From the NCBI RefSeq assembly GCF_019279795.1, contig NC_056727.1:1213770577-1213834576 (forward strand): a stretch of 64,000 nt of DNA, written 5' to 3'. A program made the translations under genes and the position numbers. Within the stretch, counting starts at the first letter, position 1. Each line of letters begins with the position of its first letter. The notes beneath the pieces are model-generated. The model worked only from the letters and a program-made list of their open reading frames with translations, had not been told where the DNA came from and ran no database searches. This stretch comes from Protopterus annectens (Eukaryota > Chordata > Ceratodontiformes > Protopteridae). Below are positions 42,720 to 55,007 of this stretch, one piece after another.

Positions 42720-44400
42720 TGGCTATGTTTGGAAGTGGAGCAGCCAGGCTCTCAACTTAAGGGTTTGAAGGGATGGATAGAGCATTCCTGATGGGTTGAT
42801 CAGAAGATTTGGAACTGGGTCCAGAATACAAAGCTCTTCCTGAAGATGAGGCCACAAGAAGGGGAACCAGATTTGACGAGGCCAGTAAGGGGCGATAAGT
42901 ATTAAGGTCCTTCCCAATACATTGGCTTTCTGAAGAACTTTTGGTATCAATGGAAAGGGAGGGAAGGCTTAGAAGAGACCCAAAGGCCAATCGTGTACAA
43001 GTGCATCCCTTGGTGACTCCCTCGGGGGACAGTTAGGGCAAGGTAGCTGCTGTATTTGGCATTCATGGACATGGCCAAAAGATAGCAGCAAAGCTGGCCC
43101 TATTTTTGGAAAATCATTTCTGCAATCTCTTGCTTCATGGACACTCGTGAGGAATTAGAATTGCCCTGCTGAGTCTGTCTGCTATCACGCTGGATTTCCC
43201 GGGATGTGCGTTGCTATCAGAAAGTGCTGGGAGGAAGTCGCCAACTGCCAAACTCAGAGCCTCTCAACAGAGAGGGTAAGATCTGGTTCCTCCTTGTTTA
43301 TGTACCATACAACTGACATGTTGTCTGACTGAATTGCAATAGTTCCCAGTGGAAGAGAGCTCTGGAATGCCTGCAACGTCAAAAGCACTGCTCTCATCTC
43401 TAGGACATTTATATGCAAATGGGACTTGTAATCTTGCCAAGTGCCTTGGCCTGTCTTTCCCAGATAATGCCCCTCCTTATCTGGGACGCGTCTGTGGTCA
43501 CTGTGGCTAAGGATTGTGAGAGAACAAATGGTCGACCTAAGGTCATATGAGACAAGTGAAGCCACCAATGAAGGTCTTTCCTGCAAGATTCTGTTATTAT
43601 GATCTTGTGGGACATGGGTAGTTCCTGCATGGACCACTGAGTGAACAGCAGCCACTGTAGAATCCTCATGTGTAACCATGCCAACGGATCCAAGTTTATT
43701 GTTGCCGCCATGGTTACTAATACTTTTAGAACTGTTCTTGCTTGAACCTTTCTTTTGAACAGTAGGCTTATAACCTGATGCCGTAGAACTCATACTCTTT
43801 CTGGAGGAAGCTTTGCTATAATTGTTGAAATATCTAAGTCTGCTCCTATAAAGATATGTTGAAATGACAATACGGCAGATTTTTCTAAGTTTATTATGAT
43901 CCCTAACTGAGAGCAGACTTTCAGTGTGGTGTACCTCACTTTTATTAGTAGCTGCTCAGTGGTGGCGTTAGGAGCCAGTCATCTAGATATGGAAACGCTC
44001 TGAATCCTAGGTGCCTCAAGTGAGCCATGACTACTGCCATACATTTGGTGAACACACTGGGTGCTGTAGTGAGTTCAAAGGGCAGAGCTCAAAACTGGCA
44101 GTGACTGGCTCCCAGCCGAAAGCGCAAATGACTCCTGGATTGCCTGTCCATTTTGATGTGGTAGTATGCATCCTGGAGGTCTATAGAGCACATCCAATTG
44201 TCTTGTCCCAGAAAAGGGAGGATTGACTGCAGTGTTACCATCTGGAACTTTGATATTCTTACTGACTTGTTTAATTTACTGAGATCCAGGATTGGTCTCC
44301 AGTCCCCCGTTTTCTTTTGAACTAAAAAGAACCTTGAGTAAGTTCCGGATCCTATTTGGTCTGCGAAGACTGTTTGGATGACTTTTGTCTAGCAACTTTT
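42720..44400 (-). pseudogene. E3 RT/RNase H
   Basis: RNase H pieces lie at 43254-43793 (VTTDASQIRRG, NVLEMRAVLLTLQAF, QSDNMSVVWYINKEE). The RT part at 43800-44350 reads only in fragments: SKFQMVTLQSIL near 44240, DLQDAYYHIKMD near 44170, and a worn YLDDW region near 43990. Order and spacing match E4. Inactive. Confidence 0.8.
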
Positions 44401-44407
44401 GTATTTT

Positions 44408-46787
44408 TTAGAGTTGCCTGTTCCCTTTGACTGGGTGGAATGTCCGGGATTTTTTTATATTTGGGACGGGGAAAGAAAAGGGTATGGAGTAGCATCTGGA
44501 TATGATGCTTTGTACCCATTTGACTTTTATTTTTAGCCAAGCCTCTGGGTACAAAGATAAGCAATCCCCAATTGCCTCCAGAGATGGACAGCTGGGCCTC
44601 CTTTCAGGAGTGCTGGAAAGGCTTGCCAAGGAAAGATTCCCTGTCAGCCTGGTTCTGCGGACCCCCTCTGCCACGTGGCTGGCGTCTTCCATTACTTCTT
44701 CCGCCTCTGCCCCTGGGGGTAGAATCATCACGTGTGTCTTGAAAAACTCTCTGGGATTTCCAGAACCACATTTTTTCCCCCTTTTGACCTTTGGTATAAG
44801 GTCTAGAAGGTAGGGAAAAATGGAATCCCATGGCAGAGAGAGTTTTTCCTTCTTGCTCACACCTGGTCAGTGTGTCTGACTTTAGGCCAGAACAAGTATG
44901 AGCCACTGAAAGGGGCGTTAACAAAGGAAGACTTGAAAGGCTCCGCAAAGTTACACAAGCGTATCCAGGAATGTCTCCTTACGGAAATTCCTGAACTCCC
45001 TGCCCTACTAATTCCATCAGCTGCATAGGAAATGAGTCACATGGAGGAGTTTATCATGGAATTTAAGGTGGAGAGCTGGGAAGAAACTATCTGATACCCC
45101 CACAGTTAATGCACCTTGGAAAGTATCTCCTAGCTCTTTCAAATCTTCTCTCTGCAACCTGGTAAAATGGGTGAGATAACTCAGCGATCTAAGAGTAAAT
45201 GTCGCTGAAGAAAATGTGCGCTTTCCATCTCTGTCCATTGTATGAGATTCTTTGTTGGGAGGATGGACAGAAGAGGACATCTCTGACAATTCCATCTTTC
45301 TGGCCACTGCCACCACCATAGCATCTACCGGGACACCTTCTGTAAGGAATGTTTTATCCTCTGGGGATGTAATAAATTTATTTGGCCTCTGAGGGACAGG
45401 GCTCTACTGAATCTGGAGTCTCCCATGACTTTTGACAAACTAGATCCATAAGTTCATCAAAAGGCAGAGACAAACTAGATCCATAAGTTCATCAAAAGGC
45501 AGAGATACCCAAGTGGCAGAAGAGTAACAACCAAAAGCCTTCAGGTAGACAGACTTCTCTTCAGAAGGGTTGATGGGCTTCCAGCCACCTCTCTGCTTAA
45601 GGATTTATAGGATGTCTGCAAAGGAGACATCCTCAGAGGGTGACTGTAGGGACCCTTATGAGTCATTGAGGTCTATGTCAGATGTGACAGACTCCTTTAG
45701 GGAGTACAAATCCTTCCTCTTACATAATTTCTTGCAAGGGACTCTTCAGAAGGGTATTCTGGAGATGTTTCGGAAGAGAGGGGTTCACTCAATGGGGCAT
45801 CCTGAAGCCTTGGGTCTACATGTCTGTGTGGATGCGGTTGTGCTGAGATGAACAATGGAACCTTTGGGGAAGGAATAAAAGGATCTGAGAGTGGAGGTGC
45901 CCATGGGGACAGTGCTCTTCTCATCGCCTCGAAGGCTCCCCGCCCCTGATCCAAGGAAGCTCCTCTGTCCGAAGAACCAGAAGGTATCCCTGGCACCAAG
46001 GGGTTGGCTCAGAGGCCGATGTAGGAACCAACCTCACATGCGCAGAGGCCCCAAGAGGCAAGTTCAGATCTGAAAAATGTCCGATCTGACTGTCCTCACC
46101 AGACCCGACCAGAGAATGTCAGCTCGTAGACTCCTCAGATGGCACCGAGGAAGTTGGAGGGGTCAGGGCCAAAGATCCTGGAGCAGGTCTCAGCTCCATG
46201 CATTCCGGCTCAGAGACGCCAAGTCTGGTCAGAGGAGGAATTGGTGAAAGGGCAGGTCTGGTCGGTTCCGATAAAAGTTTGGGTAGTGCCAGTGTCCTCA
46301 AGAGTCTCCACACCATGCAATCCACATCATCAGAAAGACACTCTGCAAAATAGGTAACTTTAGTGTCTGAGAAACCAACTCCAGTTCTGGGAACCGGCTT
46401 TGTGCTTGGAACACCAACGGTTCCGATGTAGAAGGAGCCAAGGTGGATGGTCTTTTGGACCAGACAGATTTTGAGTCTGTTGCAATTTCTTTGATGGCTC
46501 CAATTGATCCGAAGATGTAGAAGATTATCTTTTTGAAGTTTTGTCAGATTTTTGAGGGAGAAAAAGTATTTTTTTGTAGGACTCTGACCTTCTTCTAAGA
46601 CCTCTGAAAAGGAAATATTCAGTAACCCCTTTAAGTTCAACTTGTTCTTTCTCTCAAGAACCACCCTTGACTGAAGGAGTGGCAGTATACACACACAGTA
46701 TGGTCATCTGTGATTGACATTTTTTTGAGTGCATTTCGAGTACTTTTTGAACCCAGAGGGTTTTGTATCTTTTATTTGCTTAGACAT
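44408..46787 (-). pseudogene. E3 gag-like ORF
   Basis: The start MSKQIKDTKPSGFKK (46787) aligns with E4 and E0. The middle frames (46119-46694, 45697-45999) are Ser/Pro-rich. C-terminal frames keep TMDRDGKRTFSSATFTLRSL (45017-45319) and an RG-rich PRGRGGRSNGRR tail (44604-44948). A 35-bp tandem duplication at 45434-45503 adds a frameshift. Confidence 0.78.
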
Positions 46788-47060
46788 GGTACTAACTAGG
46801 GAACAAAACCAACACCACAAACTACAGTAAATAGGAAAGTGAAGAAGGCCCTCTAACATAAACGGGCTCTATTGCTCTCTAACTGAAATGAGCTAGCTAA
46901 GAAGAAAAAAAAACACAAGTCTAGATAGGAAAAAATAAAAAGTTAAGTACTCACCATAACATTTTATATTTGTTGTCCATCTCGCCTATATTCTTGAATA
47001 GTATACAGTTATCCATCTGTTGCTCCAGGAATACAAGATGGGGGAAAGAGGGTGGGAAGC

Positions 47061-47152
47061 AAGAATATAAGTGAGATGGACAACTAACATAGAACATTAT
47101 GGTGAGTTTATAACTTCTTAATGTTGTGTAGTCCTATCTCGCTGTAATTCTT
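47061..47152. repeat. E4 internal complementary region
   Basis: AAGAATATAAGTGAGATGGA through ATTATGGTGAG is the reverse complement of the left end; GTCCTATCTCGCTGTAATTC is that of the right end near 52960. The halves meet near ATAACTTCTTAATG. Confidence 0.87.
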
Positions 47153-48240
47153 GCTGGTTGGGACAGCATGCCTAGCACCTTTATCCTAGGATGGCTCAGG
47201 AAAAAAAGACTCTTCAATACAGTGGATCCAAAGGAAGGCCTGTTCCGAGAGGCCACATCTACTTTGTAATTAGTGATAAAGGTATGAGGTCTCACCCATG
47301 TTTCGGCTGCACAGATAGAATCAATATGAAGCCTAGCTTGAAACACAGAGGATGTTGAGACTGCCCTAGTGGAAGGTTCTCTTACCTTTCCTGGTAGATG
47401 CTTACCCTGCTTATTGTAGCAGAAAGAAATGCAATCAGTAAGCCACTTAGATAAGGTTACTTTGGAAACTGGCCATCCTTTCTTTTTGCCCGAAAAGGAC
47501 ACACAAAGCTCGTCGGATTTCCTGAAATCTTTTGTACTGTCCAGGTAAAAGCATAATTGTCTATGAACATCCAGCTGGTGCAATTTATATTCTGCCTTAT
47601 CACTATAGTTTGGAAAAAAGACTGGCAATTCAATGGAAAGGTTCAAATTATTCTCTGAACAGACTTTAGGAAGGAACGAGGGATTAGTTCTCAAGGAGAC
47701 CCTATCCTTGTGAAAAAAGATATACCAAGGACGAGAAGAGAGAGCTTATAACTCCGATACCCTTCTGGCAGAGGTTGTGGCTACTAAAAGGAGTCGTCCA
47801 TGACAACAATTTCAAATCACAAGATGATGCGGCCTCAAAGCATGGTAAAATTAGTGAAGTTAGCACAAGATTTAGATCCCAAGGGAGTGGGGGTTCTCTG
47901 TTTGGGGGTCTGAGTTAGAAGGTACCTTTGAGGAAAGACTTACATAACCTATGAGACATAATCAGGACTCCCATTTCTCCAGTATGGAAATTAGAAATGG
48001 CTGCCAGTTGAACCCTAATAGTAGCTGAGGCAGCTCCTTCTTCAAACAGTTCAGTAAGAAAGTCTAAAATTGCAGATATGGAAGCTGTAAAGGGCTCTAT
48101 GTTCTGTTTTGCAGCCCAACGTGAAAATCTTTTCCACTTACTGGAATATAATTTCCTCATGGATGGTTTATGGGAAGAAATGAGAATATGACTCACTGCA
48201 AGGGAAAAAGGGTAACACTTGGCTATGCGTGGAATTAGAG
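47134..48240 (-). pseudogene. E4 tyrosine recombinase
   Basis: The 186-codon frame 47134-47694 runs from RTNPSFLPKV through HQLDVHRQLCFYLDS to the catalytic region. The HxxR box reads EPSTRAVSTSSVF: the His is replaced by Pro. HTFITNYKVDVASRNRPSF keeps the Tyr. The core-binding part (48240-47915) reads VSHILISSHKPSMRKLYSSK and FHTGEMGVLIMSHRLCKSFL. A shift joins the two parts. Confidence 0.87.
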
Positions 48241-49860
48241 CAGCCATGCTGTCAACTTGAGGGTTTGGACAGATAGATGGAACTCCCCCGAAGAATGGGT
48301 CAAGAGGTCTGGAATTGGATCCAGAACCCAAGGTTCCTCCAGCAGATGGGTCCAGAGAAAGGGGAAACAAACTTGATGAGGCCAATAAGGAAAAATGAGA
48401 TCATAGTGCTTCTCAACAGTCTGGCTTTCTGAATCACTTTGGGGATTAGAAGAAAGGGGGAAAGGCAAAGAGTAATCCCAGGGGTCAAGCGTGAACCAGG
48501 GCATCCCTTGGTGACTTCCCAGGAGGGGGAATGAGGGCAAAGTAGCTGCTGCATTCGGTATTCATTGACGTGGTGAACAGGTCGCAGCAAGGCTGGCCCC
48601 ATTTCTTGAAGATCACTTCCACAATCTCTGGTTTAAGGGAGCACTCATGAGGCATTTGAATCACTCTGCTGAGCTCGTTCGCTATCGCATTTAATTTTCT
48701 CGGGATGTGCGTTGCTATCAGAAAATGTTGAAAAGCAATTGCCCATTGCCGAACTCGTTGTGCCTCCCAACATAGAGGGTAAGATTTGGTTCCTCCTGGC
48801 TTGTTTATATACCACACTACTGACATATTGTCCATCTTAACTGCAACAGTTCCCATGGGAAGAGAGTCCTGAAATGCCTGCAATGCATAAAGCACTGCTC
48901 TCATCTCCAGAACGTTTATGGGCAAGTGGCTTTCACTTGCCATAAGCCTTGGACTATCAATCCCAGATAATGCCCCCCCCCCCCCCCGATCTGGGAAGCA
49001 TCCATGGTCAGTACTGCGTTCGATTGAGGAAAAACAAAGGGGCGTCCACGATACAATTGATCTGTCTACAGCCACCAAAGAAGACCTTTTTTGCACAACT
49101 CTGTGGTGATAATCTGGTGTAACAGAGGAAGATCTTGGATTGACCACTGAGCAAAAAGCAACCATTGTAGAACTCTCTTGTGTAGACGTGCAAGCAGGAC
49201 TAGGAGGATAGCTGCTGCCATGGTACCCAGAACTTTGCAGCACAAATCTGGCTTGAACTTTTTCTTTGACATAAAAATCCTGATTTGCTGGTGAAGGGAC
49301 TGAATTCTGTCTGGGGTAAGTTTTGCTGTCATGCTCTTTGAATCCAGATCTGCACCTAAGAAGGTAATATGTAGACATGGCAACAAGGCAGATTTTTTTT
49401 TAAGTTTACTGTGATGCCTAGTCTGGCTCAAAGTGACAGTGTTTCGTCCTTCATTTGAAGTAGTAGATGCCTGGTGGTGGCAGTGAGGAGCCAGTCATCT
49501 AGATATGGAAACAACCGGAATCCCTGACGTCTCAAGTGAGCTGTGACCACTGCCACGTATTTGGTGAACACTCTGGGGACTGTAGTGAGACCAAAGGGCA
49601 GGGCTCGAAATTGGTAATGACTGGCTCCCAGCCAAAAGCGTAAGTGTCTCCTGGATTGCCTGTCCATCTTTATATGGTAGTACGCATCCTGGAGATCTAT
49701 AAAGCACATCCAACTGTCTTTCCTGATAAACGAGAAGATTGACTGCAGAGTTACCATCCGGAACTGACTTCTTCACTGATTTGTTTAGTTTGCTGAGACC
49801 TTGAATGGATTTCCAGTCCCATCTTGTTTGGAACTAAAAAGAAACTTGAGTAAGTTCCAG
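48235..49860 (-). pseudogene. E4 RT/RNase H
   Basis: The RT frame 49428-49757 holds FIDLQDAYYHIKMDRQSRRH, RALPFGLTTVPRVFTK and the catalytic YLDDWLLTA. The thumb (LTPDRIQSLHQQ) is in 49066-49431. RNase H in 48485-49378 keeps NVLEMRAVLYALQAF, KMDNMSVVWYINKPGG and PHECSLKPEI. The DAS segment is disrupted by a 15-base C run (48973-48987). The WRPILDLS motif region near 49800 is worn. Confidence 0.88.
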
Positions 49861-49863
49861 ATC

Positions 49864-52398
49864 CTATTTGGTCTGCAGAGACCTCTTGGATGACTCTTCT
49901 CTAGAAAACGAGATTACCACTTTTGTTGCATGGTTCTTTTGGTTGGGTGGGACATCCAGCAAGGACCGATTTTTTGGTGGGGAGGTAGAAAAAGGTATAT
50001 AAAAACCTCTGGATATTATTGTTTGTACCCATTTGTCTCGGGAAATTTCTTGCCAGGCGTTTGGGTACAGTGACAACCAACCCCTGACTGCCTCCAGAGA
50101 AAAGCAGATGGGCCTCCTTTCATGAGTGCTGGAAGGGCCTGTCAGAGAATGTATCTCTGTCACCCTGGTTTTGCGGACCCCCCTCTGCCGCGAGGTCGGC
50201 ATCTTCCATTATAACCTCCCCCTTTGCCCCTGGGGGAAGAGTCACCATGTGCATCAGAAAAACCTTTTTGGGACTTGCAGAACCACATTTTCCCACCCTT
50301 TTGACCTTTGGGACAAGGTGTAGATTAGGCAGAAAAACGGACTCCCACGGCAGATAAGGTTTTCCTGTCCTGCTTGCAACCTGGTTAAAGTATCTTTCAC
50401 CTTTGGTCCAAAAAGGGATGAACCATCAAAGGGGGCATTGGTGAAGGAAGACCTAAAGGGTTCAGCAAAATTGCAAAGGCGCATCCAGGAATGTCTCCGG
50501 AGGGAAATTCCTGCTGCTGGTGCCCTACTCGCTCCATCCGCTGCGTAAGAAATCAGTCTCATGGAGGAGTCTGCAATGGAGGCGAGGGTGGAGAGTTGTG
50601 AAGATACTTTATCTGTGAACCCCGAAGCTGCTGTACCCTGAAGGGAATCTCCTAGCTCCTGTAGAAGATCCCTTTGAAGTCTCGTAAAATGGGTAAGGTA
50701 ATTCAGTGACCATAAGGTAAAGGCCACTGAAGAGAAGGTACGCTTTCCATATCTGTCCATAATCCTAGACTCTCTGTTAGGAGGATGAACAGATGAACAG
50801 GTCTCCTAGAGTTCCTTCTTGGTGGCCGCCACCACCACCACTGCATCTACAGGGACACCTTTCATCAAAAATTCTTTATCCGAGGGGGCGGTAATAAACT
50901 TGTTGGGCCTTCTCGGAACAGGCTCCACTGTATCAGGCGATATCCAGGTCTTATGTGACATGACCCCTAGCAGTTTGCCATAAGGGGGAGTCACCCAAGA
51001 GGTGGAAGGGCAAGACTGAAAAGCTGCCAGGTATACCGATTTGTCCTCTGAAGGGTTGATGGGCTGTCAGTTACCTCTCTGCTTCAGCATTTCCAGGATG
51101 TCAGCAAAGGATATATCCTCAGAGGGGGAACTTGGGGACCCTTCAGACTCATCCAAGTTGGTGTCAGAGGTAAAAGACTCAGGGGAGTCTATGTGTTTCC
51201 CCTTGCACAGTCTCTTCAGAGGGACCTCCTCGAAGAGGTACTCCGGGGAGGTTTCAGAAGACACAACGCCACCAACAGGGGCTCTCTGAGGCTCTGGGTC
51301 TCTACGCTTAGGGGGAGGCAGAGGTAAAGAGATTATCAGGCACCGGGGGGGGGGGGAGACAAGAGACTAGATCCAATGGCGGGGCAGTCTGGGGAGACAG
51401 CGCCTTCTCCATTAGCTCGAAAGCCTTCCCACCCCGCTCCAAATTGGCCCTCGGTTGCAAAGCAATAGAGGGTCGACTCCGAGGCAAGATAGACAACTCC
51501 AAAGCTGACGTGGAAACCGAACTCAACCTAGCCGAGGCACCGAAAAGAAAAGTCCGGTTGGACGACAGTCCGCGCCAACTATCCCCCCTGGATCAAACTG
51601 GCAAGCATTGGCTCCCAGACCCCTCAACTTCCGATGGAGCTGAGGAAGTTAGAGCATTCGGCGCCAAAGATTCCAACAGGGCTCTCCATGCAGACGGTTC
51701 CACTACTATCGGATCTGAGCTCTCAAGCTCCAATGACGCTGAGGTGGTCGGAGGAGGAATCACAACAGGGCATGTACGTCTAGATGGTTCTGAGACCTTC
51801 AGGTCCGGAGATGATAAATTCTTTGCCAGGGTTGGTGTTTTGAGTAATCTCTTCACTACCCGCTCCACGTCCTTATCAGATAAGCTCATGGAGGAACGGG
51901 TGGATAAGGAAGGAGATCTGCCCCAGTCCAAAATCTCAAGATAGGCGAGACAGGCTCCAGTTCTGGGGAGAGTCTCCTACCAGACGCTTCTGCCTGCTCC
52001 GAATATACTGTTGGAGCTGCAGAAGTAATGGTTGTGTCGGAACAGAGAGCCCTCGTTTCCAATGTCGCAATCTTTTTAAGTGGCTCAGTCAGCCGAAGAT
52101 GCCGGACTTTTGGTAGACTCTGTCTTAGAGGAAGAAGGGGAGGAAGACTTGAAGCTCTGTCCTTTGTCTAAAGACTCCTGAAAAGCCCCTTTCATTAAAC
52201 TCCTGTCAATTAGTTTCCTCTTCCTTTCATGGAGCACCCTGCTACTGAAGGCATAACAGATAGTGCAGGGGTCCTGTAAATGTGCTTCACCGAGGCAGTA
52301 GATGCAGCTAGTATGGCTGTCGGTGATAAACATTTTCTGGGTACATCACATTTTTTAAATCCAGAAGGTCAATGCTCTTTTTCTTTTTCTTTAGACAT
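49864..52398 (-). pseudogene. E4 gag-like ORF
   Basis: Starts at MSKEKEKEH (52398). Zinc-type residues follow in the 52085-52333 frame (HTSCIYCLGEAHLQDPCTIC). The middle is acidic and Ser/Pro-rich (51593-51931, 51067-51264). The C-terminal frame 50254-50760 reads MDRYGKRTFSSVAFTLWSL and SSLFGPKVKDTLTRLQAG. A 12-base G run at 51345-51356 is one of several frame-breaking sites. Confidence 0.8.
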
Positions 52399-53009
52399 TA
52401 TCCAAAAAGGAACCGCTACTGACAAGCAAAGTGAAACAACTACAACAGCAGAAAATTATTTTATAGGAAAGATTTTTTTTTTAAACAGAAGAAAGGAGGA
52501 AAGGGACCGGCCCTCTAAGTCAAACAGGCCGCAAGAGCCCTCTAACTTAAATGGTGCTCTCTAGGATTAGGACAAGGGAAGAAAGAGAAACTTCTAGTTG
52601 GAGATTCTCACTAAGGAAGAACACAGTAAATAAAAGGGATAGGGAGAGCGTCCCTCTAACTTAAACAGTGCTCTCTAAACTAGTAAAGAAAAGGGACAGA
52701 CCTAACGCAGACTCACGATAACTGTTAAAGTGGAAGAGAGAGGAAAAATCCAGGAAACAACAGTGAAAAAATATAAATTTAGTTTACTTAGCCAATGAGC
52801 CAGCCAGACAGCAACCTTGATGCTTGAGCGGCAAACGAGATCTGGGATTTTGGCCCAGAGCATTATAGGATAGTGGAAGCTCTCGAGCTTTAGTATCCGG
52901 CAGAGTCGGAGCAGAGAACAGCTCCAAACCCAATCAGCAAGATTTATGGTGAGATAGGACAACATAACATCACACTGTTATGTTTGGTATATAAATATAT
53001 AACAAGTTA

Positions 53010-53015
53010 CACACA

Positions 53016-53069
<54 letters not shown>
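53010..53069. repeat. (AC)n microsatellite
   Basis: About 30 AC units with one interruption, just beyond the right end of E4 in the E3 leader. The rest of 52979-53510 is E3 leader without a frame. Confidence 0.97.
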
Positions 53070-53073
<4 letters not shown>

Positions 53074-53680
53074 TCAAACTAACTTCAGAAAAAATGATTC
53101 TAAAGCTGAAACTGGTAACTTGGCAGGAAGATATCAAAAAACTGACAAGGTAAGGTTAAACTAGTTAACATTCTGCAATAATATAGGGTTAGAAAACTAC
53201 GCTGTAAACTAACTACTCACAGCAATCAAAAAAGGCTAACTGCTCAACAAATGAGGCTAATTAGACAAAATTTTTAACACTCTATAAAGAAGTCGGGATG
53301 GGGGAAACAATTTAGGCCTAAATATAACGACGGCCAGAATATTAACGACACAATCGAAAAGGTTGAAACACGCTTTTTAAATAAGCTTAAACTAATCTAT
53401 TAACTATCTAGTTTCAAAAAGGAAGGGAAATATATCTATATAAGAAAAGGATTATATAAAGAAAGAAAAATCACTTAGCCAGAGCTAGTTGAAGCACCAG
53501 ATCTGTTTTAGCGGCAAACGAGATCTGGGGAATTCCCTTAGAGCATCATGGGATAGGGTTTTAGCCATGAGCTACTTGGAGACCTTGAGCTTTTATAAAC
53601 AGCCGAGTTGGAACCGAGGATCTGTTCCGAACCCAACCAGTGGAAGAATGAAGGCAAGATAGGACAACATCACATCTATA

Positions 53681-54081
53681 TTTATAGGAAATAGGTGCTA
53701 CTGGAATATGATCATACTCCACTGCAAACATACTCAAGAAGTTCTTTCATTGCCCAACTGCCCAAGCTGCAAAGACTGTATCAAAGTTTTCAGAAATATG
53801 ATTTGACAATGTGTAGTAAGCCGCTATAGCACATGTACATAGCAGATTCACTGAGTCAATTACATCTGCCAAAACAAGAGAATCTGTTTACAGATGCAAA
53901 AGACATTCACAGAGTAATCCCATTGCTAGAGTTTCAAATATGCAGTGAGAATTATCCAGAGATTCAGATGTTTAAAGAACTCATTTTAAAAAGACACCCA
54001 CAGCAGAAGCCTGCAGAGTCAAAAAATACTGCCTTTTTTCATTTAAAGAAGCGGAAAAGTGACAATACCAAACCAAATTAA
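53681..54081 (+). pseudogene. Ty3/gypsy pol remnant, right part (RNase H end)
   Basis: Continues the gypsy RNase H after E3: YDHTPLQTYSRSSFIAQLPK and KLQRLYQSFQKYDLTM lead into MYIADSLSQLHLPKQENLF (53833 onward), the typical end of gypsy RNase H before the integrase linker. No integrase motif is recognisable past 54081. The split across 12.4 kb shows that the gypsy copy predates E3. Confidence 0.82.
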
Positions 54082-54590
54082 GGAAAAATGATGGCAAGAA
54101 TGCAGAAGACTCACCTGAAGATTGTGAAGTATAAAGAAATAATTTGCAATGTTTTATTTTAACTGGGTATGTCTGCAAAAAGCACAAAAGTCCAAAATTA
54201 TGCTGTACGTAATGCTTATTATAATAACCACCCAAGCAAAGTCACAACATCTTATTCAGCCCTAGGTAGACCACAAAGTAAAAGTAAGACGGATTTCTTT
54301 CCATACCAAAAACATTTACTCCCTTTAGTACAAAGGGATAAAGCCCTGAATGTAGCCTAAATAATCTAAGACTAATTAATTCATACAAGTGAGAGGAGAC
54401 AGTTTGTCCTACTGCAACACTAAAAGCCAGCAAAGGCAGACTATGTAGCCTACAATAGTATGGTTTAAATATGTATGCCAACCAAGCTGCACTTTCACAC
54501 TTGTATAATTTAACCTATATGTAGACGCAAGTATGGATAAATGGGGCATTAGGCTGTAATATATGCTTGCTGGGGCCAAGGGGGGAGAAA
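54082..54590. other. no recognised gene
   Basis: May include worn gypsy sequence; the 63-codon frame at 54169-54360 has no motif I recognise. Confidence 0.5.
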
Positions 54591-54867
54591 AGTACAGTTG
54601 TGTACACTTACCATAAATGTAGATGTTCGAGTGTACACTGTTGCACAGAGTCAATGTTTTTCTGCGTCAGCTGCTGTCACCTGAAGACTGATGTCAGGTC
54701 GTCAGTACTATAATAAAGCAAGGCAGCCAATGCAAATCAGTTTTTCTCCTAACCCATCAGAAGTCCAAGGAAATATGGTAAAGTGGTCCTGGTGGCTAAA
54801 AGCCACCGTGAGAAGCTTGTATCTCCCTAAGGCAAGAGGATATAAAGAGGAAGGAGGGAGGGAAACC

Positions 54868-54960
54868 AGGACTGCAACAGTGAATACACCTGAACATCTA
54901 CATTTATGGTAAGTGTACACAACTGTACTATGTTCTTCGTGTTGCAGTCATCACCTGCGG
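54868..54960. repeat. D3 internal complementary region
   Basis: 54868-54929 is a diverged reverse complement of the left end (54591-54650). From 54930, ATGTTCTTCGTGTTGCAGTC should copy the missing right end, so the lost terminus can still be partly known from here. Confidence 0.9.
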
Positions 54961-55007
54961 GAGGATTCCCAAAGCTGAGGAGAGGGGTGGAAGGATTAGT
55001 TAGAGAC

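Larger units (their letters stand above)
46940..52978 (-). mobile_element. complete DIRS-like element E4, nested in E3
   Basis: About 6.0 kb of the same group as E3 and E0. The left end AGTTAAGTACTCACCATAAC is at 46940-46960, the right end GAGATAGGACAACATAACATC near 52978, and the ICR at 47061-47152. It interrupts the 5' leader of E3, so it is the younger of the two. Gag, RT/RH and YR are present but shifted. Confidence 0.9.
41300..53680 (-). mobile_element. DIRS-like element E3, inserted in gypsy and split by E4
   Basis: The left part is 41300-46939 and the right part 52979-53680, about 6.3 kb without E4. The left terminal stretch 41300-41455 is the reverse complement of about 53511-53640 (GAGACCTTGAGCTTTT, GAGATCTGG.GAATTCCCTTA). 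An ICR lies at 41580-41673. YR, RT/RH and gag follow on the minus strand. Gypsy sequence reads across the whole insertion. The boundaries are good to a few bases. Confidence 0.9.

Noticed and set aside
53010-53069. AC-repeat tract as a regulatory element
   Set aside because: Simple microsatellite without further support.
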